The translations under genes and the position numbers were made by a program. Of a stretch of DNA of 64,000 nt, positions 39,489 through 47,821 are shown piece by piece. Every line of letters starts with the position of its first letter. Within the stretch, counting starts at the first letter, position 1. The notes beneath the pieces were generated by a model that was given only the letters and a program-made list of their open reading frames with translations, had not been told where the DNA came from and did no database searches. This DNA comes from CAWCDJ01 sp963796485 (GTDB lineage Bacteria; Acidobacteriota; Terriglobia; Bryobacterales; Bryobacteraceae), in the NCBI GenBank assembly GCA_963796485.1, contig CAWCLV010000001.1:1798001-1862000 (forward strand), read 5' to 3'.

Positions 39489-40229
39489 ATGGAAATGACC
39501 CGGCGTGACATTTTTACAGTCGGCGGCAAGCTTCTGGTGCTGGCATCGGTGGGCGCCACTCTGGAGCAAATCATGGGAGCCGCGGGCGCCAGCGACGTCT
39601 ATAAAACCGCGGACCACTGGTGGGGCATGATTATCGATATCGATAAGTGCATCGGGTGCGGAAACTGCGTCCGTGCGTGCTCCAACGAGAATAAGGTTCC
39701 CAAGGGCTACTTCCGCACCTGGGTGGAGCGCTACCAGGTGGGGGAGGACAGCCAGCCGCGGGTCGATTCACCGGACGGGGCGATCAATGGCTTCCCGGCG
39801 AATACCGACCCGAACCTGAAGAGCTTCTTCGTGCCAAAGTTGTGCAACCACTGCGTGGATTCACCGTGCGTGCAGGTTTGCCCGGTGGGCGCGACATTCA
39901 TCAGCCCGGATGGCGTCGTCCTGGTGGACCAGACCTACTGCCTGGGCTGCCGCTACTGCGTGCAGGCGTGCCCGTACGGGTGCCGCTATCTCCATCCGGA
40001 GACCGACACCGTGGATAAGTGCACCCTCTGCTATCACCGGATCACTCAGGGGCTGACCACGGCCTGTTGCGAGAACTGCCCCACGGGCGCGCGGCAACTG
40101 GTGGACTTCAAGAATCCGAAGGATCCGGTGCACGAATTCCTGCGGAACAACAAGGTACAGGTCTTGAAACCTTACATGGCCACGCAGGCCAAGGTTTATT
40201 ACAAGGACCTGGACGGATCGGTACGGTAA
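39489..40229 (+). CDS. Four-cluster ferredoxin subunit (PsrB/NrfC-like)
   Basis: 246 residues with a Tat-like N-terminus (TRRDIFTVGGKLLVLAS). Cysteine sets CIGCGNCVRAC, CNHCVDSPCVQVC, CLGCRYCVQAC and CTLCYHR...CCENC would bind four [4Fe-4S] clusters. This is the electron-wiring subunit of molybdoenzyme complexes, but no molybdopterin subunit is adjacent. It probably transfers electrons between the tetraheme cytochrome and NrfD on the periplasmic face. Confidence 0.92.
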   Translation: MEMTRRDIFTVGGKLLVLASVGATLEQIMGAAGASDVYKTADHWWGMIIDIDKCIGCGNCVRACSNENKVPKGYFRTWVERYQVGEDSQPRVDSPDGAINGFPANTDPNLKSFFVPKLCNHCVDSPCVQVCPVGATFISPDGVVLVDQTYCLGCRYCVQACPYGCRYLHPETDTVDKCTLCYHRITQGLTTACCENCPTGARQLVDFKNPKDPVHEFLRNNKVQVLKPYMATQAKVYYKDLDGSVR

Positions 40230-40241
40230 GGGGAGAGCCTG

Positions 40242-41432
40242 ATGATGATACCCGGGGTTGACGGTTTCATGTATCCCAACGAGGTCGAACTGCAGTGGAG
40301 CCTGCTGATCGTCCTCTATCCATATATAACGGGATTGGTGGCGGGCGCCTTCATTCTGGCCTCGCTCGAGCGCGTTTTCAAGGTCGATGCGGTGAAGCCC
40401 ACTTACCGGCTGGCGCTGCTGACCGCGCTGGCGTTTCTGCTGGTGGCGCCTTTGCCGCTTCAGTTACATCTGGGCCACCCGGAGCGGTCGTTCGAAATGT
40501 ATCTGACGCCGCACCGCTCGTCGGCGATGGCGATGTTCGGGTTTGTGTACCTTTGGTATCTCACGGTGGTGCTGCTGGTGGAGGTCTGGCTGGAATACCG
40601 GGCCGACATCGTCCGGCTCTCGAAGGAAAGCCGCGGAATCCGGCGGCTGATCTACAGGGCTCTGACCCTGGGCTCCGATAACATCAGTCCGGCGGCGCGG
40701 CGCATCGACGATAAGGTCGGGTATATCGTCACCGTGATCGGTATCCCGTCGGCATTCCTGCTGCACGGGTATGTGGGATTCATTTTCGGCTCGATCAAGG
40801 CGAACCCATGGTGGTCCTCGCCGCTGATGCCGGTGGTATTTCTTTTCTCGGCGATGGTTTCGGGGATCGCGGCGGTGCTGGTGTTGTACGCCGCATCGAT
40901 GGCGATACGGAAGCAGAAGATGGACATGCGCTGCCTGGATACGATCGCCACCTACCTCTTCTACACGTTTGTCATAGACTTTACGCTAGAAATGCTGGAC
41001 CTCATCCACCGCACTTATGAGTCGGACGAATCTTTTCGAAGCCTGGATTTCATGGTGCACACCCGCCTGTGGGGATCGCAGGTAATCCTGCAGATCCTGA
41101 TAGGCACGCTGGTACCGCTGGCATTACTGGCGGCTACGCAGTTATGGAAGATCTCCGAGTTGAAACGGCGCGTCATGTATATTGTCGCCAGCAGCCTTAC
41201 GCTGGTCGGCATCTTCGCCATGCGCTGGAACGTCGTCATCGGCGGCCAGCTCTTCTCGAAGAGTTTCCTGGGTTACACCACTTACAAGATAGGGTTCGTC
41301 ACGCGCGAAGGGCTGCTCCCCGCAATCGCATTGATGTTATTGCCCTTCGTGATTTTCATCGTGCTGGTCAAGCTTCTGCCGCCCTGGCAGGAGCAGGGAG
41401 GTTACGATGCCGCAACCGGAGCTCGAACATGA
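40242..41432 (+). CDS. NrfD/PsrC-type quinone-reactive membrane subunit
   Basis: 396 residues, about eight to nine TM helices (LIVLYPYITGLVAGAFILASL at the start). The NrfD family exchanges electrons with menaquinone and may move protons. HLGHPERSFEMYLTPHRSSAM is the conserved loop after the second or third helix. 12 bp after the ferredoxin; the stop overlaps the next start by 26 bp. Confidence 0.92.
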   Translation: MMIPGVDGFMYPNEVELQWSLLIVLYPYITGLVAGAFILASLERVFKVDAVKPTYRLALLTALAFLLVAPLPLQLHLGHPERSFEMYLTPHRSSAMAMFGFVYLWYLTVVLLVEVWLEYRADIVRLSKESRGIRRLIYRALTLGSDNISPAARRIDDKVGYIVTVIGIPSAFLLHGYVGFIFGSIKANPWWSSPLMPVVFLFSAMVSGIAAVLVLYAASMAIRKQKMDMRCLDTIATYLFYTFVIDFTLEMLDLIHRTYESDESFRSLDFMVHTRLWGSQVILQILIGTLVPLALLAATQLWKISELKRRVMYIVASSLTLVGIFAMRWNVVIGGQLFSKSFLGYTTYKIGFVTREGLLPAIALMLLPFVIFIVLVKLLPPWQEQGGYDAATGART

Positions 41433-43083
41433 GTTAGCGAGCCTCGCACAGCGCGTTGCCGCAATCGAGGAGCGGCTGGGCATGAGCCTGGCCGCAGCAT
41501 CGCCGGAGGAACAAGCTTTGCCGGCGGAGGTTCCAGCCGCGAACTCCGCCGATCCGACGGAACTTCTCCCGGCATTCGGCCGGGCCCTGCTCGGGCTCGC
41601 CGCGGCATATCTGCTGCGGGCGGCGACGGAATCGGGAGTGCTGCCGGGACGAATGGGCGTGGCGGTGGGGATCGCTTACGCCATGGGATGGCTCGTCTGG
41701 GCCGCGCGCACGCCCGCCGAGCGCCGCATACAGGCGGCCCTTCACAGTTTGACGGCGGTGCTGGTGCTGGCCCCGCTGCTTTGGGAAGCGACTCTTCGAT
41801 TCCACGCCATTTCCAACTGGACCGCCGGGGCCCTGCTGCTGTTCTTCTCGGTTTTCGGGATGGCGGTTTCGTGGCGGAAAAACCTGCTGATCGTGGCCAC
41901 GATCGCGACCCTTGCGGGCATCGGAACCTCCTGTGCGTTGCTGGTGGCGTCGCACGACGTCCTGCCGTTCACGTACGTGCTGCTGGCGATCGCCGCCGCA
42001 GTGGAAGTCTCCGCCTGCCTGGACCACTGGCTCAGCGAACGTTGGCTGGCGGCGGCCGCCGCGGACCTTGCGGTGCTGCTGGGAACGTGGCTGGTGACGA
42101 ATCCCCGCGGCCTCCCCGAGAGTTACGCGCCCATTCCGCACGGGTGGCTGCTGACGGCGCAAGTGTCGCTGCTGGCCATTTACCTGGCCAGCATCATCGT
42201 GCGAACTCTCTTCCGGCACTGCACGTTCACGGGGTTCGAGACGGCGCAGTGCGCGGCCGCCTTCCTGGTCAGCGTGAGCGGCGGACTGCAACTTTCCCAC
42301 GGCATGGCATTCGTGGCGGCAACGTGCGGCGTTGCGTGCTACGTGGTGTCGTTCGCGGTGCTGGAGCGAAGCGGACGCGGCCGCAACTTCTATACGTACT
42401 CGACATTCGGGATCCTGCTGACGCTGGCCGGGATCCGCATTCTGCTCTCCGGGGACGTGGCCGCATCGGTCTGGACCGCAGTGGCGCTGGCATGCGTGTG
42501 GGCCGGGGGGCGGTTCCGAAGCCTCACCCTCCAGATTCACGGCGGGTTTTACCTGGTTTTGGCTCTGGTGTTCTCGGGCGCGCTCCGGCAGGCGGCAATG
42601 TTCGTGCTCGGGTCGCGCAACTGGCCGGATACCGATCCGGTGGCTCTCTCGCTCGGGGCCCTGGCCGCGCTCGCGGCGTGGTTGATGGCGGCGAAGGCGG
42701 AATCGCAATTTTTCCGCACGGCGATGGCGGCAGTGCTGGCGTGGCTGGCCGCGGGAATCGCGGCGGGACTACTGGCAGCCGGCTATCACGCGCTGTTCGG
42801 CCAGGATGCGAGCCACGCTTACTGCGCGACACTGCGGACGTCGGTCCTCTCGATCTCGGCGATGGGGCTGGCGTGGGCCGGCGCGCGCTGGAACGCGGCG
42901 GAGTGGAGCCACTTGATCTACCCGACCATGGCCCTGGGAGCCTGGCGCCTGGTGACGGACGACCTGCACCAGGATCGCAAGGCCGCGCTGTTTCTTTCCC
43001 TGCTGATTTATGGCGCGGCGCTTACGCTGCTGCCGCGCCTGCGGAGCGCCCCTAATCGAGGCGGCGGATCCGAATGTTCTTAA
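41407..43083 (+). CDS. Polytopic membrane protein (DUF2339-like)
   Basis: 558 residues. An N-terminal coiled coil (ELASLAQRVAAIEERLGMS) precedes some fourteen or more TM helices. Appearance is that of DUF2339-type proteins, function unknown. Start overlaps nrfD-like gene by 26 bp, so it is in the same transcript, though nothing in it suggests an electron-transfer cofactor. Its 3' end overlaps the convergent DUF1080 gene by 32 bp. Confidence 0.75.
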   Translation: MPQPELEHELASLAQRVAAIEERLGMSLAAASPEEQALPAEVPAANSADPTELLPAFGRALLGLAAAYLLRAATESGVLPGRMGVAVGIAYAMGWLVWAARTPAERRIQAALHSLTAVLVLAPLLWEATLRFHAISNWTAGALLLFFSVFGMAVSWRKNLLIVATIATLAGIGTSCALLVASHDVLPFTYVLLAIAAAVEVSACLDHWLSERWLAAAAADLAVLLGTWLVTNPRGLPESYAPIPHGWLLTAQVSLLAIYLASIIVRTLFRHCTFTGFETAQCAAAFLVSVSGGLQLSHGMAFVAATCGVACYVVSFAVLERSGRGRNFYTYSTFGILLTLAGIRILLSGDVAASVWTAVALACVWAGGRFRSLTLQIHGGFYLVLALVFSGALRQAAMFVLGSRNWPDTDPVALSLGALAALAAWLMAAKAESQFFRTAMAAVLAWLAAGIAAGLLAAGYHALFGQDASHAYCATLRTSVLSISAMGLAWAGARWNAAEWSHLIYPTMALGAWRLVTDDLHQDRKAALFLSLLIYGAALTLLPRLRSAPNRGGGSECS

Positions 43084-43831
43084 ACCAGGCGTCCGAGTCG
43101 TGGTTCTGCAGGGAGAAGTGGCAGGCTTCGCGCGGCTGGTTCACCAGCAGGTTGTAGACGGGTGAATCGGCGCCCCATCGCTTGGCGCAGGCGCGCGCGA
43201 TCGTCGGGTCCTTGAGGCTGGCATCCACCACCTTGACGCCGTTCAGCCAGTGCTCGACGTGGTCGCCCTTCACCACCAGGCGCGAGTGGTTGAACTCGCC
43301 TACGGGTTTGGTGGCGTCCTTCACGGGCGAGAACATGTCGTATAGCGCTCCGGCCTGGTGCAGCGCGCCGCCGCGCAGGGCGTCGGGGTTGCGGGCATTA
43401 TCGATCAACTGATACTCGAAGCCGACGACGTAATCCTGACCTTTGGAAGGCCGGTCCTTGCGGCGGTCCTTCAGGGCCGCGTTCACCTGGTCCTCAAAGC
43501 GGCGCATGCGCTGATCGAGCAGAAACACGTGGTCCTGGATGCGGTACTTGAGCCCGGTGTTGCCGCCGGGCGAGATCTTCCAGTCAAACTCCAGTTCGAA
43601 GTCGCGGTAGGTATCGGTACTGAAGAGGTCCTCGGTGATGTGGGGGCGGCCGACCGCCTTCAGGCATCCATCTTCGATGACGAACGAATCGCCCGGGGGC
43701 GACTTCTTCGACGGGTCCTCCCAATGGGCGAACGTTTTGCCGTCAAACAGGGCCTGCCAGCCGGAATCGGCGGCAAGGGCTGCGGCGGCGAATGCCGCGG
43801 CCAAGAGGACTGTCCGGGTAAGGATGCGCAT
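43052..43831 (-). CDS. Secreted DUF1080 (3-keto-disaccharide hydrolase-like) protein
   Basis: 259 residues with a signal peptide (ILTRTVLLAAAFAAAALA). WQALFDGKTFAHWE, DFELEFDWKISPGGNTGLKYR and FSLQNHDSDAWFKNIRIR are the hallmarks of DUF1080 concanavalin-like beta-sandwiches, linked to 3-keto-glycoside hydrolysis. The ATG (43829-43831) lies at the 3' junction of the full-length group II intron. Confidence 0.93.
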   Translation of the reverse strand: MRILTRTVLLAAAFAAAALAADSGWQALFDGKTFAHWEDPSKKSPPGDSFVIEDGCLKAVGRPHITEDLFSTDTYRDFELEFDWKISPGGNTGLKYRIQDHVFLLDQRMRRFEDQVNAALKDRRKDRPSKGQDYVVGFEYQLIDNARNPDALRGGALHQAGALYDMFSPVKDATKPVGEFNHSRLVVKGDHVEHWLNGVKVVDASLKDPTIARACAKRWGADSPVYNLLVNQPREACHFSLQNHDSDAWFKNIRIRRLD

Positions 43832-45770
43832 TGGTAGATTTTAGCGCGGTGCTGGCTTATGCCAGTCCGTTTCTAATTTCCCCTTTCAAACCGTGCATGC
43901 GGTTTTCCCGCACACGGCTTAACGATGATCTTATTGGTGTGGCTTGCGCCGGGTATTTCACGGTGCCCATCAACTTGTGCAGTCCCATTCCGTATAGCTG
44001 ATAGCCGGTGAATGGCGCTCGCTTCGTTGGCCTCTGTCCGCCCCGCCGATACTGCCAGCGGCGCAAACTCCTGACGACGAAGTAGTCCATTTTGTTGAAC
44101 TCCCGGTCGGCATTCCCCGTCCGGAAATAGTTCCCCCAGCCACGAAGCACGGGTGTCAGTTCCGCGATGATCTGCTTCACTTCCTTCCCGCTTTGCCGCT
44201 TACTGGTCAGCTCTCGTACGCGATCGCGAAGTTTCTTCGTCGCCTTCGGGCTCGGCCACCGCTGCACAAAGTGCCACCGTGGATTTCGCTGGATACTCCG
44301 CTTCTTGCGAATCGTGCATCCCAGGAATACGAAGCTCTGCTTTCCGCGTCTCAAGTCCACCATCCGCGTCTTCACTGGATGCAGCGTCAGGCCCAGCCGG
44401 TTCATCACCAGCCCGATCCGCCGAAGCGCTTCCCTGCACGCCGATTCCGTGCGGCACATCGCCACCAGATCATCGGCATATCGGACCAGAACCCCAAGCT
44501 GGCTACATCGTGCCGCCCAGATCCGATCCAATTTGTTCAGGTAGATGTTGGCCAGCAACGGCGAGATCACTCCGCCCTGCGGGGTTCCCGCCAGCGTTTC
44601 CCTTACCGTCCCGTCTTCCATCACTCCCGCTTCCAACCATTGCCGGATTAACTTCTGTACCCTTCGATCCGAGATCCGCTCCTTCACCAACTCCATCAGG
44701 GTTTCCCTCTGGATGTTGTCGAAGTAGCCTTGAATGTCCGCATCGACTACGAAATTGTGTCCCTGGTTGCCTGCTACTCGTATCGCTTCCAGGGCCTGTT
44801 GCGCGCTCCTCTTCGGTCGGAATCCATAACTGCTCGGCTGGAAGTCCGCCTCGAAAATCGGCTCCATCACAAGCTTCGCCGCCATCTGCACCACTCGATC
44901 CCGTACCGTCGGTATCCCCAATGGCCGCTGCTTCCCATCTGCTTTCGGTATGTACCGCCGCTTCACCGGGGAAGGACGATATCGGCCTGCCCGCAGCGCC
45001 GCCTGAAGCTCCGCCAGAAACTCCGCCAGAAACTCTCCTGGCCCTCGTTGTTCGATTGCCTGGATCGTCTCCGCATCCACCCCTGCCGCGCCACCGTTGC
45101 TGCGCACCCGCCTCCATGCTTCCCACAGAACGTCACTCCTGTAGATCCGGTCATACAGCGCATGGAACCGCCGCGTCCTACTCTGCTTGGCACACACATA
45201 TAGCTTGCGCTGGAGTTGTCGTACTTTATCAACGGGGATTTTGGCCGTTTCCGGCATGCCCTCGCACTTACCTCCGCACCAGCATGATCAAAGCAAGGCC
45301 CCTTCCCTCCAGCGCGTTTTGCTGCACGCCTTCCTCGGTACTTCGAGCCTCTCGGACTCCCTCCTGGCTCCGCGCGCTTTCAGCCATCCCGCCTTATACG
45401 CCCGGTCTTTGCCCGACAAGGCTGCCAGGTAGGGTCTCTCCTGTTCCACGCTGCTCTGTCCTGACGTGCCGCCGCCTGCGACCCCGGGGAAGTCCAGCAC
45501 TCGTTCCGGTCCTGCGTGCTGTCTGTTGCCTTCGCCGTGACATGAGCGGCTCGGCCCTCCCAAACACCTTTCGGCTGAAAATGTGACGAGGCTATTGCGT
45601 TCACTGATTGTTGCGGCCCGCCGGTTTGCTCCCCTCTGTTTCAAGGGCTCTTGACACTCCGCTCGGCTCGGTCGGATCTCTCCTCCCGGCTGGAGTCTGC
45701 TACCGGGCGCTCCGGCGCTTACCCGGACAGGACTTCCACCTGCTAGAACAACGCGTCTTTCAGGACGCAC
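43829..45770 (-). mobile_element. Full-length group II intron
   Basis: The 5' end reads GTGCGTCC (complement of 45763-45770), the usual group II start. Catalytic domain V is at 43887-43920 (34 nt, AGC triad, GAAAA-type loop, bulge), and an intron-encoded protein occupies 43857-45257. After domain V a stem GGGGAAATTAG / CTAAAATCTACC with an unpaired A is a plausible domain VI, which puts the 3' end at CTACCAAT, at the ATG of the DUF1080 gene. The exact end needs the exon join. A truncated copy lies at 20044-20521. Confidence 0.88.
43857..45257 (-). CDS. ltrA: Group II intron reverse transcriptase/maturase
   Basis: 466 residues. RT motifs: KRRYIPKADGKQRPLGIPT, QPSSYGFRPKRSAQQAL, VVDADIQGYFD, GTPQGGVISPLLANIYLN and the active site RYADDLVAM. 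The maturase (GIIM) domain follows with LRGWGNYFRTG. No HNH endonuclease is present. The frame reads through domain V (ENRMHGLKG) and stops inside the 3' region, as often seen in this family. It should be active for splicing and mobility. Confidence 0.95.
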   Translation of the reverse strand: MPETAKIPVDKVRQLQRKLYVCAKQSRTRRFHALYDRIYRSDVLWEAWRRVRSNGGAAGVDAETIQAIEQRGPGEFLAEFLAELQAALRAGRYRPSPVKRRYIPKADGKQRPLGIPTVRDRVVQMAAKLVMEPIFEADFQPSSYGFRPKRSAQQALEAIRVAGNQGHNFVVDADIQGYFDNIQRETLMELVKERISDRRVQKLIRQWLEAGVMEDGTVRETLAGTPQGGVISPLLANIYLNKLDRIWAARCSQLGVLVRYADDLVAMCRTESACREALRRIGLVMNRLGLTLHPVKTRMVDLRRGKQSFVFLGCTIRKKRSIQRNPRWHFVQRWPSPKATKKLRDRVRELTSKRQSGKEVKQIIAELTPVLRGWGNYFRTGNADREFNKMDYFVVRSLRRWQYRRGGQRPTKRAPFTGYQLYGMGLHKLMGTVKYPAQATPIRSSLSRVRENRMHGLKGEIRNGLA

Positions 45771-45796
45771 CACGCGCCTATTTTGTCACGACCGGC

Positions 45797-45809
45797 GCTA
45801 CACTGTAGC
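45797..45809 (+). promoter_or_regulatory. Palindrome over the -10 of the oxidoreductase gene
   Basis: GCTACACTGTAGC is a perfect 6-bp inverted repeat around one base, containing TACACT as -10 and ending 2 bp before the ATG at 45812. Such a close -10 implies a leaderless or nearly leaderless transcript; the symmetry could be an operator. Upstream DNA is cut by the intron 26 bp away, so no native -35 remains. Confidence 0.4.
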
Positions 45810-45811
45810 AG

Positions 45812-46819
45812 ATGACACCGGTAAGAATTGCGGTGCTGGGATTGGGATTCATGGGCAGCACCCATTTGAAAGCGCTGCGCGGCATCCCCGGCGCGAAACT
45901 GGCTGCCGTGTTCAGCAATGACGAGAAACAGCTTTCGGGCGACTTGACGGCGGTGCAGGGAAACATCGGCGGACCGGGCGAGATGATGGACTTCTCGAAC
46001 ATCGGGCGCTACCGCGATGTGGACGCTCTGCTGGCGGATCGGACCATCGATGCGGTGGATATCTGCCTGCCGACGGATTTTCACGAGCCGGTCGTGCTGG
46101 CGGCACTCCGGGCGGGAAAGCACGTTCTGGTGGAAAAGCCGCTGGCGCTCGATGGCGCCGCGGCGGACCGCATCCTCGAAGAAGCCGGCGAATCCGGCCG
46201 GTTGCTGATGACCGCACACGTGCTGCGCTTCCTGCCGGAATACGTTGCACTTCGCGAGGCGATCCGCGGCGGCCGGTTCGGCAAGGTGCGGTTCGCGGAG
46301 TTTCGTCGCCGCTGCGCGGCCCCGGATTGGGGCGGATGGCTGAACCAGCCGGGGAAGAGCGGAGGCGGCGCGTTCGACCTCCTGATCCACGACGTGGACA
46401 TGTGCGTTCACCTGTTCGGCGTGCCGGAAGCGGTCTCCGCAACGGGCTACGTCGAGCCGTCGAGAGGGCTGGACTGCATTCACGCGTGGCTGTATTACGC
46501 GGGCGGGCCCGCAGTGCTGGTCTCGGGCGGCTGGATGGGCAAGGGCTTGCCGTTCTCGATGGAGTTCGCGGTGACGCTCGATGACGGCACGATGGACTTC
46601 AACTCGGCAGGGCGGCCGTTGAGCTTTGCGGGGCAGGCGCTTCCCTGCTCCGGCGCCGACGGCTACTGCGCCGAGATCGCCTATTTCGTGGAATGCTGCG
46701 CTAACGGACGGGCGCCCGAACTTTGCCCGCCGGAGGAATCGGCCGCGACGGTCAAACTCATGCGCCTGCTGCTCGAAGCGCGCGAACGGAACGGAGAAAA
46801 ACTGCCATGCACAATCTGA
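45812..46819 (+). CDS. Gfo/Idh/MocA-family oxidoreductase
   Basis: 335 residues. NAD(P)-binding Rossmann opening VLGLGFMGSTHLKAL, then DICLPTDFHEPVVL and the EKPLALD motif with its catalytic-site lysine; the C-terminal domain has GGGAFDLLIHDVDMCVHLFG. These enzymes oxidise sugars or inositols at a secondary alcohol. Start codon overlaps none; the following TIM-barrel gene begins 13 bp before its stop, so the pair likely works on the same sugar. Confidence 0.92.
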   Translation: MTPVRIAVLGLGFMGSTHLKALRGIPGAKLAAVFSNDEKQLSGDLTAVQGNIGGPGEMMDFSNIGRYRDVDALLADRTIDAVDICLPTDFHEPVVLAALRAGKHVLVEKPLALDGAAADRILEEAGESGRLLMTAHVLRFLPEYVALREAIRGGRFGKVRFAEFRRRCAAPDWGGWLNQPGKSGGGAFDLLIHDVDMCVHLFGVPEAVSATGYVEPSRGLDCIHAWLYYAGGPAVLVSGGWMGKGLPFSMEFAVTLDDGTMDFNSAGRPLSFAGQALPCSGADGYCAEIAYFVECCANGRAPELCPPEESAATVKLMRLLLEARERNGEKLPCTI

Positions 46820-47637
46820 AGCCGATGGAACCGGGAGTGATGTTCTGGGCGGAGCGCGACCGGATGGAGCAGCTCCGCGGGATGGGAGTTCGCTGCGGCC
46901 AGATGGGGATTCCCGGCGAGATGGAGTTGAATGCCGCGGCGGCGGATGCCTTGCAGAAGGATCTGGGCGATTTCACCGTGGTCACGATGTTCGCGGCATA
47001 TCGCGGCGAGAGTTATGCGGATATCCCAACGGTGATGCATACCGTCGGTTTCATTCCACCGGCGACCAGGGCGGAACGCGAGCAGCGGACCCTGGACCTG
47101 AGCGATTTCGCCGCGCGGATGGGGATCCGCAGCATCGCGTGCCACGTCGGCTTCGTTCCGGAGAACCACTCGGACCCCGATTATGCGGGCGTCCGCGACC
47201 TCGTACGCCGGATCTGCGACCGGGCGGCGAAGAACGGCCAGACGTTCGCGATGGAAACCGGGCAGGAACGGGCAGAGCTGCTGCTCGCGTTCCTGCGCGA
47301 CGTGGACCGGCCCAATATCGGGATCAACTTCGACCCCGCCAACCTGATTCTCTACGGCACCGGTGACCCGATCGAGGCGCTTTCCGTCCTCCTCCCCCAT
47401 GTCCTTTCGGTGCACTGCAAAGACGGCGACTGGCCGCCCAAGGGAGTGCCCGGGGCGCTCGGAAAAGAGCGGCCCCTCGGAAAGGGCGCGGTCGGCGTCG
47501 AACGGTTCGTGCGGGCGCTCGCGGATGGCGGATTCTCGGGCCCGCTGAACGTGGAAAGAGAGACGGAGAACCAGGAAGAGCGCCTGGCGGATATGTGTTC
47601 CGGCGTTCGCCTGCTCCAGCAACTGACTTCGCGGTAG
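46807..47637 (+). CDS. Sugar phosphate isomerase/epimerase (xylose isomerase-like TIM barrel)
   Basis: 276 residues from ATG 46807 with GGAG upstream. Motifs of the AP-endonuclease-2/xylose-isomerase-like family: ACHVGFVPE, FAMETGQE, NIGINFDPANLILYG, LSVHCKDGD, and PLNVERETE near the end, supplying the metal-binding Glu, Asp, His and Glu. Paired with the upstream dehydrogenase, a common pairing for keto-sugar conversion; possibly linked to the DUF1080 hydrolase across the intron. Confidence 0.9.
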   Translation: MHNLKPMEPGVMFWAERDRMEQLRGMGVRCGQMGIPGEMELNAAAADALQKDLGDFTVVTMFAAYRGESYADIPTVMHTVGFIPPATRAEREQRTLDLSDFAARMGIRSIACHVGFVPENHSDPDYAGVRDLVRRICDRAAKNGQTFAMETGQERAELLLAFLRDVDRPNIGINFDPANLILYGTGDPIEALSVLLPHVLSVHCKDGDWPPKGVPGALGKERPLGKGAVGVERFVRALADGGFSGPLNVERETENQEERLADMCSGVRLLQQLTSR

Positions 47638-47704
47638 GTACCCGACCCCACAGCGGGCCGCGGGCACTGAGCTAGCCGTCACAGACCCGGTAAGTCACCG
47701 CCTT

Positions 47705-47710
47705 TATAAT
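47705..47710 (+). promoter_or_regulatory. Candidate -10 (TATAAT) for the large secreted protein
   Basis: A consensus TATAAT in the 184-bp gap before 47822, leaving a leader of about 105 nt. The -35 is weak. The leader has no riboswitch consensus I recognise; GAGAGGTACC precedes the ATG as a poor ribosome site. Confidence 0.4.
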
Positions 47711-47821
47711 CCACTTATACACTGCCGCACACCCCAGCGTGTTGCACGGCTGGGAGCGCTACGGCGGTAGCTCACTCTTCCAACTTACTCTGTCTCCAAA
47801 ATCGAGTGCTGAGAGGTACCT

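Noticed and set aside
47640..47821. Riboswitch (for example c-di-GMP type) in the leader of the large secreted protein
   Set aside because: The conserved core sequences of known classes are not present.
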